From positions 1 to 5,515 of the forward strand of contig JAUXKJ010000033.1 of assembly GCA_030624325.1 (NCBI GenBank): a stretch of DNA of 5,515 nucleotides. Direction: 5' to 3'. Below, one piece after another: positions 1-5,515 of the stretch. The notes under the pieces were generated by a model. It was not told the DNA's origin, made no database searches, and worked only from the letters and a program-made list of their open reading frames with translations. Position numbers and translations under genes: made by a program. The stretch is from Nitrososphaerota archaeon (GTDB taxonomy: Archaea > Thermoproteota > Nitrososphaeria > Nitrososphaerales > Nitrosopumilaceae). The number at the start of each line of letters is the position of its first letter. The first letter of the stretch is position 1.

Positions 1-456
1 AAATCAAAACCTAAAACCATTTCAGAAGAAGAAATGAATCAATGTTACAAAAAATATCGTGCAGTCATGGGAACTGCAGGCCGAAACATGGCCCTTGCTC
101 AACGACCACTTGGAGAAATATTTTACTTGGGTATGGCACGAGCAGCCGAATCAGTTGGTTGTGGAAACGAAATTGAAGATTCAATAAAAAACGAATTTGT
201 CAAAATTCCTTCATGGCCTCTTTACTATTCTCTTTTATCAAATGATGTTCAGAAAGGGTTTGAATTAACTTTGAAAAAGAGTAATCTCTATCTAAGTGAA
301 GCAAGATTTGCGCTAGATTTGCTACCTGATGGTTTCTCACATACCGAATTTTTAGAATTTTTGTTTCTCACAGTTGAGCATTATAATCAATTTTGGTATA
401 ATAAACTCCAGAAAGCAAATCTCTGGTCCAAACTTTCCTCGGAACTTCCAAAGTGA
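1..456 (+). CDS. Uncharacterised protein, 3' part (5' end outside window)
   Basis: The reading frame is open from the first base of the window to a TGA at 454-456, giving 151 visible residues. The first in-window ATG is at 34, but 11 in-frame codons lie before it (KSKPKTISEEE) and no purine-rich ribosome-binding site of GGAGG type precedes it, so the gene probably starts upstream. I do not recognise the family. The visible protein is soluble-looking and probably mostly helical, with no signal peptide, no convincing membrane segment and no nucleotide-binding motif. The first third is basic with small residues (YRAVMGTAGRNMALAQRPLG); the C-terminal half is rich in aromatic and leucine residues (FLEFLFLTVEHYNQFWYNKL). 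It is not the C-terminus of an RFC small subunit as far as I can tell. It ends 9 bp before rfcL and is probably co-transcribed with it. Real coding is supported by the close spacing and a frame free of stops; function is unknown. Confidence 0.8.
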   Translation, partial: KSKPKTISEEEMNQCYKKYRAVMGTAGRNMALAQRPLGEIFYLGMARAAESVGCGNEIEDSIKNEFVKIPSWPLYYSLLSNDVQKGFELTLKKSNLYLSEARFALDLLPDGFSHTEFLEFLFLTVEHYNQFWYNKLQKANLWSKLSSELPK

Positions 457-457
457 T
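453..457 (+). promoter_or_regulatory. Ribosome-binding site for rfcL, overlapping the upstream stop codon
   Basis: GTGAT at 453-457 matches the 3' half of the archaeal Shine-Dalgarno consensus GGAGGTGATC and lies 8 nt before the ATG at 466. The TGA stop of the upstream gene is part of this match. The spacing favours ATG 466 over the in-frame TTG at 463 as the rfcL start. The match is short, so this is moderate evidence only. Confidence 0.4.
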
Positions 458-465
458 TCACATTG

Positions 466-1623
466 ATGTGGTCCGAAAAATATAGGCCTCAAATGATTGC
501 CGATATGGTAGGCAACGAAGATGCCAGAACAAAATTTGTTGAATGGTTTGCAAAATGGAAGAAAGGGACAAAACCTCTTCTTTTGGTTGGTCCACCTGGA
601 ATAGGTAAAACAACTCTTGCAAACTTGGCTGCAAAACAATTCGGATATGATATGATCAGCCTTAATGCAAGTGATATCAGAAATAAAAAACGAATACAAG
701 AAATTCTAAGTCCAGTTTTAGGAACTTCTAGCCTTTTTGGTAGTCCGATGATTTTTGTTGATGAAGTAGATGGGATTTACGGAAGAGCAGATTATGGAGG
801 AGCAGAAGCATTAATCCAAATTCTAAAAGAGCCAACAGTTCCAATAATCTTGGCTGCAAATTCTGAAACTTCTTCTAAAATGAAGGGTATCAAAAAAGCT
901 GTTAAAACAATTCATCTTAGACCACTCCCACCACGAATGTTACTATTGTATCTTAACAACGTCCTACAAAAAGAAGATGCAAAAATTAGCCCTGGAACTT
1001 TGATCAAAATTATTACTGAATCACGTGGAGATCTCAGATCAATGATAAACACTACACAAGCATTTGTAACAGGATTTGAACCGCCCACTGAAAAATCATT
1101 TGAAAGTTTGGATGTTGAAACCGCAGTTAATGCATTTTTTAAAGCAAATTCAGAAAATGAGGCAAGAACAGTTCTCTATTCACTACGAATTGATCCCCGA
1201 GAAAAAATTAATGCATTTTATTCAAGTGTCATCACAAGTAGTATTACAAAAGAACAAATGGCAAAAATGTTACAAGTTTTGTCTGAAGCTGACGGTTTGT
1301 ATGGTAAAATTATGCGAACTCAGGAATGGAGATTACTACGTTATCTTGATGAAATTTTGATGAAATTATATCAAAAAGATACCTCAATAAGATATTCTCA
1401 ATATAATCTGTCTTGGCCTCTTCTCAATAGATTACGTTGGGATGGAAGAAGTATCAAATCTTTAGCAGCAATTATGGCAAAAAAAATGCACATATCAAAA
1501 AGTACTTTTTCTACATTTTATTTTCCTTACATCTTGTTATGCATGAAAAACAAAAAATTAGATTTAGAACTTGATGAAACCTTTAGTGATATTTTGGAAA
1601 AAGAGATGAAACTAATAAAATGA
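466..1623 (+). CDS. rfcL: Replication factor C large subunit (clamp loader)
   Basis: This is the large subunit of the archaeal RFC clamp loader, a cytoplasmic AAA+ ATPase that with RFC small subunits opens the PCNA ring and loads it on primer-template DNA. The 385-residue protein begins MWSEKYRP, the family's classic N-terminus. Walker A is GPPGIGKTT (about 42-50), Walker B is IFVDEVD (96-102), sensor 1 is LAANSE with N132, and sensor 2 is the GDLRSMIN segment (188-195). The SRC arginine-finger motif of small subunits is absent (the corresponding region near 150 reads HLRPLPP), which identifies the large subunit. The C-terminal part (about 210-385) is the helical collar domain. I chose ATG 466 over TTG 463 because family members start at MW and the upstream GTGAT is better spaced. 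The protein is short compared with euryarchaeal RfcL (about 480 residues), closer to crenarchaeal forms, and ends in a charged tail without a clear PIP box. It overlaps the next gene by 4 bp. Confidence 0.95.
   Translation: MWSEKYRPQMIADMVGNEDARTKFVEWFAKWKKGTKPLLLVGPPGIGKTTLANLAAKQFGYDMISLNASDIRNKKRIQEILSPVLGTSSLFGSPMIFVDEVDGIYGRADYGGAEALIQILKEPTVPIILAANSETSSKMKGIKKAVKTIHLRPLPPRMLLLYLNNVLQKEDAKISPGTLIKIITESRGDLRSMINTTQAFVTGFEPPTEKSFESLDVETAVNAFFKANSENEARTVLYSLRIDPREKINAFYSSVITSSITKEQMAKMLQVLSEADGLYGKIMRTQEWRLLRYLDEILMKLYQKDTSIRYSQYNLSWPLLNRLRWDGRSIKSLAAIMAKKMHISKSTFSTFYFPYILLCMKNKKLDLELDETFSDILEKEMKLIK
1603..1609 (+). promoter_or_regulatory. Possible ribosome-binding site inside the 3' end of rfcL
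   Basis: GAGATGA differs by one base from the consensus GAGGTGA and sits 10 nt before the ATG at 1620. It lies in the last codons of rfcL and supports the choice of 1620, in an ATGA stop/start overlap, rather than the later in-frame ATG at 1641. One mismatch in an A-rich stretch could be chance. Confidence 0.3.
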
Positions 1624-1931
1624 GTTGGCGAAAAATTCCAATGAAATTTCCTGGAACTTGCATAGTGTGCAAAAAGAAATTAGAAGTAAATGAAATAGGA
1701 CTTTGGGCAAAAGGTCAAGGAGTAAAACATGAAAAATGTGGTGAAGTAAATGAGCTCAAATGTATTATCTGTGGTGGCCCTGCTGGATGTCCTAAATGTG
1801 AATTTTCCTCTGACTGTGATCGAAATCTTGTCTCACAACTATGCATTTGTAAAAGTTGTCTAGAAAAACAAAATTCATTTGAATCATACAAAAGTTCTCT
1901 GATAAAGAAATTCCCATTAATAAATATCTAA
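1620..1931 (+). CDS. Small cysteine-rich putative zinc-binding protein
   Basis: This 103-residue protein has 11 cysteines, mostly in pairs: C14/C17 (CIVC), C40 preceded by H37 (HEKC), C48/C51 (CIIC), C57/C60 (CPKC), C66, and C75/C77/C80 (CICKSC). The spacing suits one N-terminal zinc site (C14, C17, H37 and/or C40) and at least one further site in the middle and C-terminal part. The N-terminal block, PGTCIVC followed by GLWAKGQGVKHEKC, resembles small treble-clef or zinc-ribbon modules often attached to nucleic-acid enzymes. No family can be named with certainty. An iron-sulfur cluster is an alternative for so many cysteines. There is no signal peptide or membrane segment. Its ATG overlaps the rfcL stop (ATGA), so translation is probably coupled, hinting at a role in replication or another nucleic-acid process; that is inference. 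An internal ATG at 1641 (MKFPGTC) is an alternative start that keeps all cysteines. Confidence 0.8.
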   Translation: MSWRKIPMKFPGTCIVCKKKLEVNEIGLWAKGQGVKHEKCGEVNELKCIICGGPAGCPKCEFSSDCDRNLVSQLCICKSCLEKQNSFESYKSSLIKKFPLINI

Positions 1932-1932
1932 A

Positions 1933-1941
1933 TTAATATAA
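1933..1941 (+). promoter_or_regulatory. TATA-like promoter element for the carboxylase genes
   Basis: The 37-bp gap between the zinc-protein stop and pccB contains TTAATATAA, preceded by A-rich bases that could act as a weak BRE. Archaeal TATA boxes are centred about 26 nt before the transcription start, which puts the start near 1963, only about 5 nt before the pccB ATG. This is the only promoter-like element between genes in the window. The call rests on one AT-rich motif in an AT-rich genome, helped by its position. Confidence 0.5.
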
Positions 1942-1968
1942 GCAAAAGCATGTTTTAGATCGCAGGGC

Positions 1969-3516
1969 ATGCATTCTGATAAAATTGAAGAATTCTTAAA
2001 AAAAAATAAAAAAGCAAGCCAGGCTGGTGGTCAAGACAGAATTTTAGCTCAACATGAAAAAGGAAAACTTACTGCTAGAGAAAGAATTGATTTACTATTA
2101 GATGAGGGTAGTTTTACTGAAGTTGATGCTCTAACTACTCATCACTATCACGAATATGATATGCAGAAAAAAAAATTCTTAGGTGATGGTGTAGTTGGAG
2201 GATATGGAACAATTCACGAAAGAAAGGTTTTCGTTTTTGCTTACGACTTTACAATTTTAGGTGGAACACTCAGTCAAATGGGTGCAAAAAAAATTACAAA
2301 AGTAATGGATCTTGCGGTACGAAACGGTTGTCCTGTAATTGGTATTATGGATTCAGGCGGTGCAAGAATTCAAGAAGGAATAATGAGCTTAGATGGCTTT
2401 GCTGATATTTTCTATCATAATGAATTAGCATCAGGTGTAGTTCCACAAATTACTGCTAGCATAGGTCCGTCTGCAGGCGGTGCAGTGTATTCTCCAGCAA
2501 TGACTGACTTTGTAATTATGGTTGAAAAGACAGGAACAATGTTTGTTACAGGTCCTGATGTTGTAAAAACGGTTCTTGGCGAAGAAATTTCTTTTCAAGA
2601 TTTGGGAGGAGCAATGACTCATGGATCAAAAAGTGGTGTAGCACATTTTGTTGCTAAAAATGAATACGAATGCATGGATTATATCAAAAAGCTACTCTCT
2701 TACATTCCACAAAACAATACGCAAGAACCACCAACTGTAAAAACAGATGATGATCCAAATAGACTAGATCACAATCTCATAAACATCATTCCAGATAATC
2801 CGCTTCAGCCATATGATATGAAAGAAATTATTCATTCAATTGTTGATAATCACGAATTTTTTGAAGTTCATGAATTGTTTGCACCAAATATTGTTGTAGG
2901 ATATGCAACATTTAATGGTAAAGTAGCAGGAATTGTTGCAAACCAACCATTTCATCTTGCCGGTGCACTTGATATTGATTCGTCTAACAAAGCTTCAAGA
3001 TTCATCAGATTTTGTGATGCATTTAATATTCCAATAATCACACTAGTTGACACTCCTGGATACATGCCGGGTTCAAATCAAGAACATAATGGAATAATCC
3101 GACATGGAAGTAAACTGCTCTTTTCTTATTGTGAGGCAACTGTTCCAAAAATTACTCTTGTGATTGGCAAGGCTTATGGTGGTGCATACATTGCTATGGC
3201 AAGTAAGTATCTTAGAACTGACATTAACTATGCATGGCCTACGGCTAGAATTGCAGTACTTGGAGCAGAGGCTGCTGTTAAAATTATGAATAGAAAACAA
3301 CTTGAAGAAGCTCCAGATCCAGATGCATTAAAAAAAGAACTAATGGATGAATTTACTGAAAAGTTTGAAAATCCCTACGTCGCTGCCTCACTTGGTTCAG
3401 TAGAATCTGTAATCGATCCCGCAGAGACAAGACCGATGCTGATAAAAGCTCTTGAGATGCTTGCAAACAAACGTGAAAAACAACTACCAAGAAAACACGG
3501 CAATATCAATCTGTAA
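1969..3516 (+). CDS. pccB: Acetyl-CoA/propionyl-CoA carboxylase, carboxyltransferase subunit
   Basis: This subunit moves the carboxyl group from carboxybiotin to the acyl-CoA, making malonyl-CoA or methylmalonyl-CoA in the cytoplasm. The 515-residue length is normal for PccB-type carboxyltransferases, which have two crotonase-like halves. N-terminal half: LTARERIDLLLD (34-45), GDGVVGGYG (72-80), DSGGARIQEG (128-137), and GPSAGGAVYSPA (166-177), whose G170-G171 pair fits the CoA-side oxyanion hole. C-terminal half: DTPGYMPG (361-368), GKAYGGAY (400-407) with the biotin-side glycines, and AWPTARIAVLGAE (422-434), near the acyl pocket. There is no zinc ribbon as in bacterial AccD and no membrane partner, so this is an acyl-CoA carboxylase rather than a decarboxylase pump. 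It heads a three-gene unit with accC 5 bp downstream. In Thaumarchaeota this enzyme serves the 3-hydroxypropionate/4-hydroxybutyrate cycle and is expected to accept both acetyl- and propionyl-CoA; the sequence alone does not prove dual specificity. The start is the first in-frame ATG after the promoter gap. Confidence 0.95.
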   Translation: MHSDKIEEFLKKNKKASQAGGQDRILAQHEKGKLTARERIDLLLDEGSFTEVDALTTHHYHEYDMQKKKFLGDGVVGGYGTIHERKVFVFAYDFTILGGTLSQMGAKKITKVMDLAVRNGCPVIGIMDSGGARIQEGIMSLDGFADIFYHNELASGVVPQITASIGPSAGGAVYSPAMTDFVIMVEKTGTMFVTGPDVVKTVLGEEISFQDLGGAMTHGSKSGVAHFVAKNEYECMDYIKKLLSYIPQNNTQEPPTVKTDDDPNRLDHNLINIIPDNPLQPYDMKEIIHSIVDNHEFFEVHELFAPNIVVGYATFNGKVAGIVANQPFHLAGALDIDSSNKASRFIRFCDAFNIPIITLVDTPGYMPGSNQEHNGIIRHGSKLLFSYCEATVPKITLVIGKAYGGAYIAMASKYLRTDINYAWPTARIAVLGAEAAVKIMNRKQLEEAPDPDALKKELMDEFTEKFENPYVAASLGSVESVIDPAETRPMLIKALEMLANKREKQLPRKHGNINL

Positions 3517-3521
3517 GAACT

Positions 3522-5009
3522 ATGATTGAAAAAGTCCTAATAGCTAACCGAGGAGAAATTGCTCTTCGAGTAATTAAAGCATGTAATTCTTTGGGACTAA
3601 AATCAGTTGCAGTTTATTCTGATGAAGACTACAACTCTTTACATGTCAAACAAGCAACAGAAGCATATCATATTGGTGAAGGAACACCAGCTAAAAGTTA
3701 TCTAAACCAAGAAAAAATCTTGGAAACAATTTTAGCTTCTGGTGCAGACGCAGTTCATCCTGGTTATGGTTTTCTTTCTGAAAATCCTGACTTTGCACGT
3801 CTCTGTGAAAAAAACAAAATCAATTTCATTGGAACAACTGCAGATTCTATGGAGCTTTGTGGAGACAAAATGAAATGCAAAGAAGTTATGCTGAAGGCCA
3901 AAGTCCCCACGGTTCCAGGAAGTCCAGACCTTGTAAAAGATACAGACGAAGCTCTAAAAATTGCAAATGAAATCAAATATCCAGTTTTACTAAAGTCAGT
4001 GTATGGTGGCGGTGGACGAGGAATACGACTAGTACACAACGATAAAGAACTAAAAGAAAATTATGAATCAGCCATTGGAGAATCAATGGCTGCTTTTGGT
4101 AAATCAGCTATACTTGTAGAAAAATTTCTTGAAAAAATTAGACATATTGAATATCAAATGGCACGTGACACGCATGGCAATACAGTTCACATTTTTGAAC
4201 GAGAATGTTCAATTCAAAGGAGAAACCAAAAACTCATCGAACAGACTCCTTCACCAGTTGTAGATCAAAAGACTCGTGACAGAATCGGTGAAATAGTCAT
4301 AAGGGCTGCAGAGGCAGTTGATTATACAAATCTAGGTACTGCAGAATTTTTAAGAACAGATGATGGCGAATTTTATTTCATTGAAATTAATGCTAGACTC
4401 CAAGTTGAGCATCCAATAACAGAACTTGTTAGTGGATTAGATCTTGTAAAATTACAAATTGACATTGCTAATGGTGAACCAATTCCATTCAAACAAAAAG
4501 ATCTTAAAATGAATGGCTATGCAATTGAATGCCGAATCAATGCAGAAGACACATTTTTGGACTTTGCTCCATCCACTGGACCAGTACCTGACGTAACAAT
4601 TCCTTCGGGACCTGGAGTTAGATGTGACACATACTTGTATTCTGGTTGTACCGTTTCATCATTTTACGATTCACTAATGGCAAAACTTGTCACATGGGGA
4701 CAAACCTTTGAAGAATCAAGACTTCGAATGCTAACTGCCTTAAATGATTTTTACATTCAAGGAGTAGAAACATCAATTCCATTATACAAAACAATTCTAA
4801 ATACAGAAGAATACAAAAACGGAGACTTGTCAACAGACTTTCTAAAACGATATGGAATTTTAGATAGACTTACTGAAGATATTAAAGCTGATAAAAATGC
4901 AAACAAAGAAGCAGCACTCGCAGCTGCTGTAATTCATTCGGAATATTTCAAAAGTAGAGTAAAATCTACTGACGAAGACGGTTCACGTTGGAAGAGTCAA
5001 TTGGATTGA
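3522..5009 (+). CDS. accC: Acetyl-CoA/propionyl-CoA carboxylase, biotin carboxylase subunit
   Basis: This ATP-grasp enzyme carboxylates the biotin on the carrier subunit, using ATP and bicarbonate. The 495-residue protein has the N-terminal fold (VLIANRGEIALRVI, 5-18; HPGYGFLSEN, 79-88), the glycine-rich ATP loop GGGGRG (162-167) after K158, and the catalytic residues in order: K116, H208, K237 (RRNQKLIEQ), E275, E288, N290, R292 and E296 (IEINARLQVEH), and R338 (ECRINAED). These fall at or within one position of their E. coli AccC numbers, so the enzyme should be active. Residues from about 450 are an extra 45-residue tail with an alanine-rich stretch (EAALAAAVIHSEY), absent from the 449-residue E. 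coli enzyme and similar in place to the linker that leads to the carrier domains in PccA-type fusions. Here the carrier is a separate gene 6 bp downstream. No Shine-Dalgarno motif is visible before ATG 3522, only 5 bp after the pccB stop, so translation probably continues by coupling. Confidence 0.95.
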   Translation: MIEKVLIANRGEIALRVIKACNSLGLKSVAVYSDEDYNSLHVKQATEAYHIGEGTPAKSYLNQEKILETILASGADAVHPGYGFLSENPDFARLCEKNKINFIGTTADSMELCGDKMKCKEVMLKAKVPTVPGSPDLVKDTDEALKIANEIKYPVLLKSVYGGGGRGIRLVHNDKELKENYESAIGESMAAFGKSAILVEKFLEKIRHIEYQMARDTHGNTVHIFERECSIQRRNQKLIEQTPSPVVDQKTRDRIGEIVIRAAEAVDYTNLGTAEFLRTDDGEFYFIEINARLQVEHPITELVSGLDLVKLQIDIANGEPIPFKQKDLKMNGYAIECRINAEDTFLDFAPSTGPVPDVTIPSGPGVRCDTYLYSGCTVSSFYDSLMAKLVTWGQTFEESRLRMLTALNDFYIQGVETSIPLYKTILNTEEYKNGDLSTDFLKRYGILDRLTEDIKADKNANKEAALAAAVIHSEYFKSRVKSTDEDGSRWKSQLD

Positions 5010-5011
5010 TC
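5003..5011 (+). promoter_or_regulatory. Likely ribosome-binding site of the biotin carrier gene, overlapping the accC stop
   Basis: GGATTGATC at 5003-5011 matches both ends (GGA and TGATC) of the archaeal Shine-Dalgarno consensus GGAGGTGATC with one base missing and one changed. It ends 4 nt before the ATG at 5016. The TGA within it is the accC stop codon, so accC termination and carrier initiation share the same bases. Confidence 0.4.
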
Positions 5012-5015
5012 AAAA

Positions 5016-5515
5016 ATGGAATGTAAAATAGAAGATATTGAAGGAACATTTAACGGAACTATAGTAGAAAATCTTGGAAATAATGAATATGTAATTAAAT
5101 TAAACGACCGCGAACAAAACCTAAAAATTCTAACCATGGATTCACGAGGAATTGAATTTGTTTTAGATCAAAAATATCACATAGCAAAGTATCTTGAAAG
5201 CAGCACATCACAGATGAATCTTGTAGTTGATGGGGTTCCAATCTCTCTTAATTTGCACCCCAATCTAGATGAGATAGTTTACAAAAATACTGGAGCCGGA
5301 GGACCTGTAGGCTCAGAACTTGCATTACGAAGCCAAATTCCTGGTAAAGTTGTTTCAATTGCAGTTCAAGAAGGTGCATCGATTAAGAAATCTGATGTAG
5401 TATGTGTTTTAGAGTCTATGAAAATGCAAGTCTCTGTTAAATCTCATAAAGATGGTACAGTTAAAAAAATAAAAATTAAAGAAGGCGGTTCTGTCGCAAA
5501 AAACGATGTAATAGC
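5016..5515 (+). CDS. accB: Biotin carboxyl carrier protein subunit (3' end outside window)
   Basis: This subunit carries the biotin that shuttles between AccC and PccB. The frame is open from ATG 5016 to the window edge (166 complete codons). The C-terminal part is a biotinyl domain: IPGKVVSIAVQEG (108-120), then LESMKMQ with the biotin-acceptor lysine at K136 (codon 5421-5423), then the mirror-image half HKDGTVKKIKIKEGGSV (144-160). The domain is nearly finished at the edge, so only a few residues are probably missing. Residues 1-90 form a mostly beta N-terminal region with alternating hydrophobics, as in PccA-type carriers, where it docks on the carboxyltransferase. The linker between the two (91-102, TGAGGPVGSE) is short and glycine-rich, not the long Ala/Pro linker common in bacterial AccB. 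The family is certain; the symbol is less so, because archaeal carriers are named inconsistently. Biotinylation needs a biotin ligase encoded elsewhere. Confidence 0.93.
   Translation, partial: MECKIEDIEGTFNGTIVENLGNNEYVIKLNDREQNLKILTMDSRGIEFVLDQKYHIAKYLESSTSQMNLVVDGVPISLNLHPNLDEIVYKNTGAGGPVGSELALRSQIPGKVVSIAVQEGASIKKSDVVCVLESMKMQVSVKSHKDGTVKKIKIKEGGSVAKNDVI

Noticed and set aside
352..699. Minus-strand open frame of 115 codons across the junction of the first gene and rfcL
   Set aside because: It lies opposite two well-supported plus-strand genes, has no family-like motif, and shows the Cys/Phe/His-rich composition of antisense frames in AT-rich DNA.
1076..1360. Plus-strand open frame in another phase inside rfcL
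   Set aside because: It lies wholly within the RfcL collar domain, which has a continuous frame; composition is rich in Lys, Gln, Met and Cys with no domain signal.
1498..1521. Internal PIP-box-like stretch in RfcL (KSTFSTFY, residues 345-352)
   Set aside because: It has the right hydrophobic and aromatic spacing but Lys in place of Gln, and lies in the helical collar in a segment that looks like the conserved HxSK...PY region of the family. It is probably buried and coincidental.
1932..1968. Transcription terminator between the two gene groups
   Set aside because: I see no T-run longer than four bases and no stable hairpin in the gap, so the left unit may read through.
2431..2622. Minus-strand open frame within pccB
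   Set aside because: It is antisense to the conserved GPSAGGAVYSPA region; its Cys/His richness mirrors the sense codons and is not a real zinc protein.
3073..3300. Minus-strand open frame within the C-terminal half of pccB
   Set aside because: It is antisense to the strongly conserved biotin-side motifs, with no start signal.
3764..4039. Minus-strand open frame within accC
   Set aside because: It is antisense to the ATP-grasp region; the proline run is the reverse complement of the glycine-rich ATP loop.
1969..5515. Sodium-pumping decarboxylase as an alternative to an acyl-CoA carboxylase
   Set aside because: No membrane beta-subunit is visible, and the presence of an intact ATP-grasp biotin carboxylase points to ATP-driven carboxylation.

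Overview
This AT-rich window looks like a core-genome segment of an ammonia-oxidising thaumarchaeon (Nitrososphaerota), most likely close to Nitrosopumilus or Nitrosarchaeum. This rests on an archaeal-type clamp-loader large subunit (N-terminus MWSEKYRP), low-GC codon choice, tightly packed genes and a three-subunit acyl-CoA carboxylase in the order carboxyltransferase, biotin carboxylase, biotin carrier. As I remember it, Nitrosopumilus maritimus has that order at Nmar_0272 to 0274. The taxonomic call is inference, since no rRNA or other marker is present.

All genes are on the + strand and fall into two groups. Left group (1-1931): the 3' part of an unrecognised gene, then rfcL, then a small cysteine-rich putative zinc protein. 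They are separated by 9 bp and by a 4-bp ATGA overlap, so they look like one transcription unit whose head lies outside the window. Right group (1969-5515): pccB, accC and a biotin carrier subunit that runs off the right edge, separated by 5 and 6 bp. The only gap of note is the 37 bp between the groups. It holds a TATA-like element that would start transcription just before the pccB ATG, giving an almost leaderless mRNA.

The right group encodes all three parts of a biotin-dependent carboxylase. AccC uses ATP and bicarbonate to carboxylate biotin carried on the lysine of the ESMKM motif of the carrier, and PccB transfers the carboxyl group to acyl-CoA. In autotrophic Thaumarchaeota this enzyme is the acetyl-CoA/propionyl-CoA carboxylase of the 3-hydroxypropionate/4-hydroxybutyrate CO2-fixation cycle. 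The left group concerns DNA replication (loading of the PCNA clamp by RFC), with two neighbours of unknown function.

I found no tRNA, rRNA, CRISPR, mobile element or frameshift. I see no clearly new system. The points most worth a second look are the two uncharacterised genes flanking rfcL, the lack of a recognisable C-terminal PCNA-binding motif in RfcL, and the start signals (leaderless pccB, and stop codons that double as ribosome-binding sites).
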